52,972 nt of DNA from positions 1 to 52,972 of the forward strand of contig CAYWSX010000014.1 in assembly GCA_964461115.1 (NCBI GenBank), written 5' to 3'. The notes beneath the pieces are model-generated. The model was not told the origin of the DNA, ran no database searches, and saw only the letters and a list, made by a program, of their open reading frames with translations. The position numbers were made by a program, and so were the translations under genes. This stretch comes from RGIG2134 sp964461115 (GTDB lineage: Bacteria; Cyanobacteriota; Vampirovibrionia; Gastranaerophilales; Gastranaerophilaceae). Shown here piece after piece: positions 46,181-52,972 of this stretch (the stretch's first letter is position 1; each line of letters starts with the position of its first letter).

Positions 46181-47830
46181 ATGACTACACAAACAGTAAA
46201 CCTGCCGAATACCGAGAAAAATACGCCTTTGTGGCTTATTTGCTGTGCAATTCTTTTGCCTACATCCTTTGCAATGCTTGCAACATCTGAAACAAACGTT
46301 GCAATTCCCCATATAGCAGGATTTTTTGGTGCAACTCTTGACGAAGCAAACTGGGTTATAACAAGTTATATGATTGCTAATGCAATCCTTATCCCGCTCA
46401 CAGCTTGGTTTGAAAACAAGCTTGGAAGGGTCAATTTTTTAAAAATTTTTATCGGGCTTTTCACAATCGGGTCGTTAATTTGCGCATTTTCACATAGTTT
46501 AAATATTATGATTGTAGGCAGACTAGTTCAAGGTGTTGGCGGAGGACCGCTCATGCCTATGTCTCAGGCAATTCTGATTTCGAGTTTCCCGTTTGAAAAA
46601 CGAGGCAAGGCTATGGCGCTTTTTGCACTTGCAGTAATGGTTTCGTCTATTATGGGACCGACCGTCGGAGGATATATAGTTGACAATTCAAGCTGGCAGT
46701 GGATTTACCTTATGAACATTCCTGTCGGGATAGTTTCTATACTTTTAGTTCAGTTATTCATCCCGGAAAACCCGCACAAATCCAAACCTCGAAAAATGGA
46801 TACAGTGGGGGTTTTACTTCTCATAATGTGGCTAATGCCAATGCAGATTGTACTCGATAAAGGGCAACAATTCGATTGGTTCGGAACACCTTGGATTGCT
46901 TGGCTTGCAGGGATATCTCTTTTCTCATTCATATTCTTTATCGTTTGGGAATTGGAATGCAAAAATGCGATTGTAAACATTAGAGTATTTAAAGACCGTA
47001 ACTTCGCTGTCGGAACACTTCTCGGAGCTGCCGTCAATATGCTCATTTACATCACGATAGTACTTTTGCCGAAATATTTACAAGGCGTTATGAAATACAC
47101 GGCGTTTTTAAGCGGATTGTCGTTGGCTCCTCGCGTTATTTCTTGTCTTGTAATGCTATGCTTTATCGACAAACTTGTACAAAAAGTCGACAACAGACTT
47201 TTAATAGGAGTTGGATTCGGTCTTTTGGCGATATCAACTTTCTGGTATACAAACCTAAACCTGTCAGTTTCTTTCGCATATATAGTTATACCGAATGTAA
47301 TTCTCGGAGCCGGCGTAATTTTAACATTCATTCCGATATCTGCACTCGTGCTGGGAACTCTTCCTAAATCCGAACTGTCTAACGGAGCAGGGCTTCATAG
47401 TTTGGCAAAATGCATAGCGACGGTTTTTAGTGTTTCTGTATCAAATACGCTCGTTGCAAGGCTATCTCAAGCTCACCAGTATCATCTTGTGGGAAATCTT
47501 TCAAATTGCAATTTGATTTTCCGACGTCACATGGAAGCTACAACACATAAATTTATGCACTTTTATCCTCATCTATTCGCTCAGCACAAGGCCGGTTTTG
47601 TTTATTACAAACAGTTGATTGTCCAGTCAAATATATTTGCTTATACCGATGTTTTCAAGATTTTTACGCTTATTGCAATTTTACTCATTCCACTGGGATT
47701 TATGCTGCAAGTAGATTTAGACGAACGCCACAGAATAAAAGAGCGAATGAAACGCAGAGCGTATTTTCGCAAGTTTAGAATGCAGCTCAAAGAACTTTCT
47801 TCAAAACTGCGCCACGAATCTATTGTATAA
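46181..47830 (+). CDS. MFS multidrug exporter, DHA2 (14-TM, EmrB/QacA) type
   Basis: 549 residues with 14 membrane segments. DHA2 features: a first segment SFAMLATSETNVAIPHIAGF with a conserved Asp-like polar region (family motif D1), LDEANWVITSYMIANAILIP and the A motif ENKLGRVNFLKIFIGLF between TM2 and TM3; PLMPMSQAIL motif C. It exports drugs or toxic compounds using the proton gradient. The C-terminal tail is very basic (RHRIKERMKRRAYFRKFRM). No adaptor gene (EmrA) is adjacent. Ends beside a convergent short gene. Confidence 0.9.
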   Translation: MTTQTVNLPNTEKNTPLWLICCAILLPTSFAMLATSETNVAIPHIAGFFGATLDEANWVITSYMIANAILIPLTAWFENKLGRVNFLKIFIGLFTIGSLICAFSHSLNIMIVGRLVQGVGGGPLMPMSQAILISSFPFEKRGKAMALFALAVMVSSIMGPTVGGYIVDNSSWQWIYLMNIPVGIVSILLVQLFIPENPHKSKPRKMDTVGVLLLIMWLMPMQIVLDKGQQFDWFGTPWIAWLAGISLFSFIFFIVWELECKNAIVNIRVFKDRNFAVGTLLGAAVNMLIYITIVLLPKYLQGVMKYTAFLSGLSLAPRVISCLVMLCFIDKLVQKVDNRLLIGVGFGLLAISTFWYTNLNLSVSFAYIVIPNVILGAGVILTFIPISALVLGTLPKSELSNGAGLHSLAKCIATVFSVSVSNTLVARLSQAHQYHLVGNLSNCNLIFRRHMEATTHKFMHFYPHLFAQHKAGFVYYKQLIVQSNIFAYTDVFKIFTLIAILLIPLGFMLQVDLDERHRIKERMKRRAYFRKFRMQLKELSSKLRHESIV

Positions 47831-48118
47831 CTATGCCTGCCAGCCTTTAGCCTCTAATTCATCCACCATTGACTGAATCGGCTGCATCTTTCTTTTTTCA
47901 GCTTTTTGAGCTTTAAGTGCCAGATTATGCTCTGTTCTTGCTGCTTTTTGTGCATTTATTTTTGCAAAGTGGTTCTTTCTTGCAAGAATTTCTTCCTGAG
48001 ACATTATTTTACCTACATACTTTGAGGCTCCTTTTAGAGATCCAACATTAACACCAAAACTAACAGCAGAGGGGCTTTTAGCATAATTATTGAGTCCCGA
48101 AACGGCTTGAATTTTCAT
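47831..48118 (-). CDS. Small hypothetical protein of the host lineage
   Basis: 95 residues: MKIQAVSGLNNYAKSPSAVS then FGVNVGSLKG, and a basic helical C-terminal half (KINAQKAARTEHNLALKAQK). The N-terminal AVSFGxN-type segment is a pattern I associate with short proteins of Gastranaerophilales genomes, where many unrelated small genes begin this way. No signal peptide or known domain. AAGGAG-type ribosome site before ATG 48118. It starts 1 base after the convergent exporter stop. Confidence 0.6.
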   Translation of the reverse strand: MKIQAVSGLNNYAKSPSAVSFGVNVGSLKGASKYVGKIMSQEEILARKNHFAKINAQKAARTEHNLALKAQKAEKRKMQPIQSMVDELEAKGWQA

Positions 48119-48239
48119 AAAACACTCCTTCTCTCATATCACACATACTCAACACTTATAATTATATTTTTTTGACGACTTCTGTCCAAAGTGTGAATAA
48201 AAGTTTACAATCAAAGAAGCATTTAGGCTTGAAAAATCA

Positions 48240-48893
48240 TTAAAACTCCTGAAAATCCATCTCAATAGGGTGCTTCAGAACAATTACAAATGGGGTTCCT
48301 GATTTTGCTTTACAATTAAGCCCTTTTGAGGACAAAGCTATAGCCCCGCCAACGGCAGCACCGGTATATGGTGCTAAAATCATGCCTCCAATCGATAAGC
48401 ACTCAATTGCTATTGCCATTGCACCAAACACGCAAACACCAGCCGCAGCTGTCGTCATCCCAACGCCTTTAGCCGCGTTTAATGCTGCCGGCGCTACTAA
48501 ATCACCTTTTTGTGCTTCTGTGTAGATGATGTACTCTTTTCCGCTCGGCAATATCAATCTGTCTATGACTACATTTGCTCTTGCTCTTCTAAAACCGAAT
48601 TTGCTGTTTTCTTTGCTCATCACATGCCCGATAAAGCGTGTCCCTTGAGGTAATACAGTATTATCGCTGTCTGTAATTTGTTCAGTCAAAACAAATTTTA
48701 TACGTTGACCGACCTCTGATTCATTTACATTAAAATCCTGCGCAAATGCCAGCTTTATCACACTATTTGATTCAATTTTTTCAACACCGTTTAGGTTATG
48801 GACATATACCTTCTGCTCGACTTCTGCAAAAACGGGCAAAGTATTCATTATACACAAAGCAAGAAGCAAAAATAAAGACATAAATTTTTTCAT
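48240..48893 (-). CDS. Secreted or envelope protein with glycine-rich insertion
   Basis: 217 residues with a Sec signal peptide (MKKFMSLFLLLALCIMNTLP, cleavage likely after VFA). The mature part has a beta-rich body (KFVLTEQITDSDNTVLPQGT, then FIGHVMSKENSKFGF) and a hydrophobic Gly/Ala segment (about 140-180) which may insert in the outer membrane. No family recognised. AAGGA before ATG 48893. It stands alone between the small gene at 47831 and the divergent membrane gene. Confidence 0.65.
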   Translation of the reverse strand: MKKFMSLFLLLALCIMNTLPVFAEVEQKVYVHNLNGVEKIESNSVIKLAFAQDFNVNESEVGQRIKFVLTEQITDSDNTVLPQGTRFIGHVMSKENSKFGFRRARANVVIDRLILPSGKEYIIYTEAQKGDLVAPAALNAAKGVGMTTAAAGVCVFGAMAIAIECLSIGGMILAPYTGAAVGGAIALSSKGLNCKAKSGTPFVIVLKHPIEMDFQEF

Positions 48894-49011
48894 ACAACAT
48901 TCCTTTCACACTCAACTAAAATTTAAAAAAATTATATCATATTTTTAAATTTTTATCATAATATGACTCTATGTGATATCATTATATAAGCGAATTTTGA
49001 AGGTAAAAGAT

Positions 49012-49959
49012 ATGGACGAAAAACGTGAAAAAGTTATTCTTCCCGGGGAAACGGCAGGCTGTTACCCTGAGTGCTGGGAAAAAACCTTTGATAAATATTT
49101 TCTTTTGGGCTGGATAGCTTCTTTTGTCGGGCTATTTGTGGTTACTTTAAAATATGAACCTGCGATATTTCATGATTACACATTCTTCGCATTCTGCTTG
49201 TTAAAATTATTGATAGTCGGCGGTATTGCATTTTTTGGCGGTCTTTTGTGCCGACACTATTGTCCGATTGATAAAAAAGGTTACATTGAGTCTTCGTCAG
49301 GTTCTTGGTTTAAGGTCAATTATACCAGGAAGCTTCAACACTTTGCAGCATATCTCGTACCTTTAATTAACCCTTTTAGCCACAACAAAGGTATTATTCC
49401 GCATTTATGGGAAACCCTTTTCGTAATGCTAATGTTTTTGCTTATGATACAGCCTATCAGAGAGCGCTTCAGCTTTTTTATGATACAGTTCAACTCCATG
49501 GATAGAACAGAAGACAGACCGAATACACTAAAGTGGATAATCCTGGGCAACCTTCTGCCGGGGCTCATTTTAAGTGTAATATTCCAGCAGATTTTTGAAG
49601 AAGTTATACATGAACCGCTACTGGTTTTAATAGTCGTGTTCATTATCGGTATAGGCGACGGATTGGCGGAACCGGTAGGGACAATGTTCGGAAAAAAGAA
49701 ATATATTGTACCGTCTTGGAATTTTAAACACCGCTATGTCCGCTCATATGTCGGAAGCGCATGTGTGTATGTTATCAGCCTGATTTCTGTCGCAATATTT
49801 TTCCAAGAATTTAATACTTTGCCTCAATTTATAACAGCCTTGATTATTATCCCGCCGGTTATGACCCTAGCGGAAGCATTTGCGCCGCATTCAATGGATA
49901 CGCCTGTATTAATGCTTATCGGTTACACTTCGCTCTATTTAATATGCACTTTAATTTAA
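49012..49959 (+). CDS. Integral membrane protein, phytol/dolichol-kinase-like
   Basis: 315 residues from ATG 49012 (13 upstream codons lack a ribosome site). Eight or nine membrane segments. In the second half the motif IGDGLAEPVGTMFGKKKYIV followed by a KHRYVRSYVGSACV basic segment matches the CTP-dependent phytol/dolichol kinase family, whose G-D-G/A-x-A-x-x-x-G-x-x-F-G site binds the nucleotide. Phosphorylation of an isoprenoid alcohol is plausible but unproven. An R-K-L-Q-H-F segment near 113 fits the family's R-K-x-x-H motif. Confidence 0.65.
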   Translation: MDEKREKVILPGETAGCYPECWEKTFDKYFLLGWIASFVGLFVVTLKYEPAIFHDYTFFAFCLLKLLIVGGIAFFGGLLCRHYCPIDKKGYIESSSGSWFKVNYTRKLQHFAAYLVPLINPFSHNKGIIPHLWETLFVMLMFLLMIQPIRERFSFFMIQFNSMDRTEDRPNTLKWIILGNLLPGLILSVIFQQIFEEVIHEPLLVLIVVFIIGIGDGLAEPVGTMFGKKKYIVPSWNFKHRYVRSYVGSACVYVISLISVAIFFQEFNTLPQFITALIIIPPVMTLAEAFAPHSMDTPVLMLIGYTSLYLICTLI

Positions 49960-49996
49960 TCCCAATCGTATAATTTTTATTTTTCTGAAAAAATGT

Positions 49997-50002
49997 TATA
50001 AT
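49997..50002 (+). promoter_or_regulatory. Extended -10 element of the catalase gene
   Basis: TGTTATAAT (49994-50002) is an extended -10; no clear -35. It lies 26 bases before the ATG at 50029, which follows GGAGG. Confidence 0.5.
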
Positions 50003-50028
50003 TTATGAAATAAAATTAGGAGGTGTTT

Positions 50029-51534
50029 ATGGATGAGAAAAAACTCACGAACGAAGCAGGTGCGCCTATCGCAGATAACGAAAACGCTATCACCGCAGGC
50101 CCAAGAGGACCGGTGATGTTTCAAGATGTTTGGCTTCTTGAAAAGCTTGCTCACTTTGATCGTGAAGTTATTCCTGAACGCAGAATGCACGCAAAAGGCA
50201 GCGGTGCATACGGCAAATTCATCTGCACACAAGATATTTCGCAATATACAAAAGCAAAAGTTATGCAAAAAGACGAAACCACAGAGGTCTTTATACGCTT
50301 TTCAACAGTTGCGGGTGAACGCGGCGCAGCCGACGCTGAAAGAGACATTCGCGGCGTCGCAATGAAATTTTACACCTCAGAAGGCAATTGGGATATGGTT
50401 GGAAATAACACCCCTACATTTTTTATCCGTGACGCACACAATTTTCCTGATCTCAATAGAGCGGTAAAGCGCGACCCCAGAACAGGACTTCGCTCGGCAC
50501 AAAACAACTGGGATTTTTGGACACTGCTCCCGGAATGCTTTCATCAGATAACAATTACTATGTCCGACCGCGGCATACCTGCAAGTTATCGTCACATGGA
50601 CGCATTTGGTGAACACGCCTTCAGCCTTTATAACGAAAAAAATGAAAGAGTATGGTGCAAATTCCACTTTAAAAATCATCAGGGTATAAAAAATCTCACC
50701 GACCAAGAAGCACAAGAACTTATCGGACGAGACCGTGAAAGCCACGGGCGTGACCTTTTCGAGTCCATCGAAAGAGGCGATTATCCGCGCTGGACAATGT
50801 ATATTCAGGTTATGACAGAAGAACAGGCAAAAAATCATTACGAAAATCCTTTCGACATAACAAAAGTATGGAGGCACAAAGAATTCCCGCTTATTGAGGT
50901 CGGCATCCTGGAACTCAATCGAAATCCCGAAAACTATTTTGCAGAAGTCGAGCAATCAGCATTTAACCCCGCTCATGTAGTTCCGGGTATAGGGTTCAGC
51001 CCTGACAAATTCTTACAGGGGAGACTTTTTTCATACGGAGACGCTCAAAGATACCGCTTAGGCGTCAATCATAACCACATCCCCGTTAACCGTCCAAAAT
51101 GCGAGGTAAACGAATACCACAGAGACGGTCAAATGCGTGTGGATGGCAACTACGGTGCAACTGTCGCATACACTCCGAATTCGCAAGGTGTCTGGGCAGC
51201 GCAGCCTAATGCTGCGGAGCCTCCGCTGGATTTGGAAGGTGCAATGTGGCGTTTTGACCCTGCTGCTGACCCGACAGACGATAATTATAAACAAGGCGGC
51301 GAGCTGTACCGTCTTATGAGCGAGGAGCAAAAACAAGCTCTAATCGGAAACACTGAAAGAAATATCAAACCTTGCACCGAAAATATCAAATATCGCCACG
51401 CAGTGCACTGTATATGGGCGGATAAGGATTACGGCGAGCGAATGACAGATGCGCTGGGGCTTGATATGAATAAAGTCCTCGAGCTTGCACAAGGCGACCA
51501 CAAAAGCTTGATTCAAGCGACTTTACAAGTATAA
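50029..51534 (+). CDS. katA: Haem catalase (small-subunit type)
   Basis: 501 residues, the length of clade 3 catalases. Catalytic His54 (ERRMHAKGSGAYG), Asn127 (VGNNTPTFF), and haem-ligand Tyr in RLFSYGDAQRYRLG (about 337) are all present, so it should be active. It destroys hydrogen peroxide. ATG 50029 after GGAGG, two codons inside the open frame. Followed 70 bases later by bacteriohemerythrin. Catalase is notable in a lineage usually thought to be fermentative and anaerobic. Confidence 0.97.
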   Translation: MDEKKLTNEAGAPIADNENAITAGPRGPVMFQDVWLLEKLAHFDREVIPERRMHAKGSGAYGKFICTQDISQYTKAKVMQKDETTEVFIRFSTVAGERGAADAERDIRGVAMKFYTSEGNWDMVGNNTPTFFIRDAHNFPDLNRAVKRDPRTGLRSAQNNWDFWTLLPECFHQITITMSDRGIPASYRHMDAFGEHAFSLYNEKNERVWCKFHFKNHQGIKNLTDQEAQELIGRDRESHGRDLFESIERGDYPRWTMYIQVMTEEQAKNHYENPFDITKVWRHKEFPLIEVGILELNRNPENYFAEVEQSAFNPAHVVPGIGFSPDKFLQGRLFSYGDAQRYRLGVNHNHIPVNRPKCEVNEYHRDGQMRVDGNYGATVAYTPNSQGVWAAQPNAAEPPLDLEGAMWRFDPAADPTDDNYKQGGELYRLMSEEQKQALIGNTERNIKPCTENIKYRHAVHCIWADKDYGERMTDALGLDMNKVLELAQGDHKSLIQATLQV

Positions 51535-51604
51535 TCTCCTAATATTATTGCAAATAAAGACTAAATATACTAATATAATTTTATAATTACATAGTGAGGG
51601 CTTT

Positions 51605-52012
51605 ATGGGAAATATTGTTTGGGAAGAAAAATACGACGTAGGCGTAAATGAGCTGAATCAGCAGCACAAAAAATTAATCGAGACATTAAATCATCTTTAT
51701 GTCGCAATGGAAAACAAACAAGATCGCCATGCGCTAAAAAAGGTACTTATGGAACTTATCGAATATATTAAAGTTCATTTCGCAACCGAAGAAGACTATA
51801 TGTTTAAATATTTTTATCCTGAATACATTTCACACAAAGAAGAACACCAAAAATTCATCAAAAAAGTTGTAGAATTTTGCAATGATTTTAAAGATGACAA
51901 GCTTGTTTTATACTTTGATATTGCGGTTTTCCTTAAAAACTGGATTTTCAGCCATATTTCAGAAACAGACAAAAAATACGGAGCTTTCCTCAACTCAAAA
52001 GGCGTAAAGTAA
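51605..52012 (+). CDS. Bacteriohemerythrin (single-domain oxygen-binding protein)
   Basis: 135 residues with the complete di-iron ligand set: His21, His58, Glu62, His77, His81, His117 and Asp122 (NQQH, HFATEE, HKEEHQKF, HISETD). Hemerythrins bind O2 reversibly, serving as oxygen store, scavenger or delivery protein. ATG 51605 after GAGGG, with TATAAT-like sequence upstream (about 51569). Placed right after catalase, it fits an oxygen-defence pair, though each has its own upstream signals. Converges with the PAP2 gene (stop codons adjacent). Confidence 0.95.
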   Translation: MGNIVWEEKYDVGVNELNQQHKKLIETLNHLYVAMENKQDRHALKKVLMELIEYIKVHFATEEDYMFKYFYPEYISHKEEHQKFIKKVVEFCNDFKDDKLVLYFDIAVFLKNWIFSHISETDKKYGAFLNSKGVK

Positions 52013-52972
52013 CTAAGACTTTTTATCAGCAGCCTTGAGAACCAGCGGATAAAAGAAAGTTACAAACACTGCAGCCAAAAAACTATTTATCATGGTACCC
52101 ATAAGCTTGCCGAAAATCAATATAAGCGGTTTTGCGAAATACAAAAGAAACACACCGAGAATAGCCAATCCCAAAACCAAAAGCCCTGCTTTTTTCAGCG
52201 AAAAATTACAATTTGGTTCAAATTTTAAAAATTTTCGCTCCAGAAATAAACCCAAAAAACTACCCCAAACAAAACTCAACTTAGCAAGGTTCCCCCTTCT
52301 CATATCAACAGGGTCAGCCAAAATTCTGCCGTCCACAAAATCAACAGGGTAATTTTTAAGCAAAACAAATACAGCAAGCAAAATCACTGCGATAGTCCCC
52401 AAAATAAAACAGACAAAGGCTCTTTTTTCGGGGTTTTTCTCAATCCACTTAAAAACAAAATCCGTCCCGTATAAAAGTCCAAAACCTATTATCATCGATA
52501 CTATAACATCCTGAGATGTGTGAACGCCTAAATAGTTTCTCGAAAAAGCTACGAGAAATATCAAAAATATCAGAAAAAATCTTGCAATTTTATTCTTCCA
52601 CAAATATGCCAGCCCGCCCCAAACACTCATTGCAATTGCAGTGTGCCCGCTTGGAAAAGAATACCCATCCGCCATAGGAACAGCCGACGGCAATGGATGA
52701 ACTCTGGCGTCTATCAACCAAGGTCTGTAAATACAAGCTACAGTCTTGAAAAAAGCATTAAAGAACAATCCAAAGGAAAAACTCATAATCAAAAACTGAC
52801 CTATATGCTTATTAAATCCCCAATACATCACGGCAATAAAGCCAACAGGGATTAAAAACTCACCAAAACACGTTATAAATGAAAAAATCGGGTCAAAAAT
52901 CCCACGGGTTATTTCCCTGAAATTTTGCAAAAGCAAAAGATACTCGATTTGCAGTCCCATACTTCCAAACAT
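52013..52972 (-). CDS. PAP2-family membrane phosphatase, start at window edge
   Basis: 319 residues; the first ATG is the last base triplet of the window (52972), so an earlier start cannot be excluded. PAP2 signature: KTVACIYRP (Lys76-x6-Arg83-Pro), PSGH (107-110), and SRNYLGVHTSQD (Ser144, His151, Asp155). About six membrane segments in the catalytic part and more in the C-terminal half (VCFILGTIAVILLAVFVLL). Such enzymes dephosphorylate phosphatidic acid, undecaprenyl pyrophosphate or other lipid phosphates at the membrane. Confidence 0.92.
   Translation of the reverse strand: MFGSMGLQIEYLLLLQNFREITRGIFDPIFSFITCFGEFLIPVGFIAVMYWGFNKHIGQFLIMSFSFGLFFNAFFKTVACIYRPWLIDARVHPLPSAVPMADGYSFPSGHTAIAMSVWGGLAYLWKNKIARFFLIFLIFLVAFSRNYLGVHTSQDVIVSMIIGFGLLYGTDFVFKWIEKNPEKRAFVCFILGTIAVILLAVFVLLKNYPVDFVDGRILADPVDMRRGNLAKLSFVWGSFLGLFLERKFLKFEPNCNFSLKKAGLLVLGLAILGVFLLYFAKPLILIFGKLMGTMINSFLAAVFVTFFYPLVLKAADKKS

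Noticed and set aside
47047..47331. 94-codon leftward frame within the exporter gene
   Set aside because: Antisense shadow of a strongly conserved MFS gene without a start signal.
1..52972. CRISPR array, tRNA or rRNA genes
   Set aside because: No regularly spaced direct repeats of 24-40 bases and no cloverleaf-like or rRNA-like sequence was noticed on either strand by eye.

Overview
The window joins a large tailed-phage (prophage) region, about 1-31,310, to ordinary chromosomal DNA, about 31,480-52,972. The host is a low-GC bacterium, most likely a non-photosynthetic relative of Cyanobacteria (Vampirovibrionia/Melainabacteria, perhaps Gastranaerophilales). This rests on the mixture of genes: the RuvX-DUF1292 pair, flagellar FliS/FliT, a membrane pyrophosphatase, and short lineage-style proteins such as the one at 47831-48118. 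The placement is an inference; no rRNA or tRNA gene was seen. The genetic code is standard.

Prophage layout. 1-273 is the 5' part of a leftward replication-initiator-like gene cut by the window edge. 655-4410 is a region of small regulators: a HAD phosphatase, an XRE protein, two ribbon-helix-helix proteins around a tandem AbrB-type protein, and a Doc (Fic-fold) toxin coupled to an unrecognised 224-aa partner. 4504-8256 holds terminase small subunit, a glycine-rich protein and portal. 8322-14956 is accessory cargo around an inverted terminase large subunit: a lipoprotein-like protein, a DUF4268 nuclease-like protein with its own promoter, then an AT-rich McrB-McrC-MazG-like operon and two small ORFs, closed by a strong terminator. 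15124-20775 is scaffold, major capsid, decoration, adaptor and tail genes, with a reversed XRE regulator inserted. 20915-21633 is a pair of near-duplicate XRE repressors. 21898-28120 encodes internal virion-type proteins and a receptor-binding module with two paralogous fibres, a collar-domain protein and a DUF4376 protein. 28127-31310 is a lysis region (holin/spanin-like genes and a PGRP-type amidase) interrupted by a type I toxin-antitoxin-like locus and by a DUF6973-like protein facing a small membrane protein. No integrase is visible, so the left end lies outside the window.

Chromosomal layout: dGTPase; a coiled-coil protein and coaD; a sensor histidine kinase; a CDF metal exporter; fliT-like/fliS; a ClpX-type zinc-finger protein, a 550-aa helical protein, ruvX, DUF1292 and purine nucleoside phosphorylase in one rightward run; a hexapeptide acetyltransferase; membrane pyrophosphatase; 3-methyladenine DNA glycosylase; an MdaB-like quinone reductase; an MFS exporter; a secreted protein; a phytol-kinase-like membrane protein; catalase followed by bacteriohemerythrin; and a PAP2 phosphatase at the right edge.

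The signals most worth following are: (1) the convergent locus at 28127-28423, a 31-codon ORF with a strong ribosome site opposed by an antisense transcript with its own near-consensus promoter and terminator; (2) the McrBC-MazG three-gene cassette carried inside the phage morphogenesis genes; (3) the DUF6973-like/membrane-protein convergent pair; and (4) Doc with an atypical partner.
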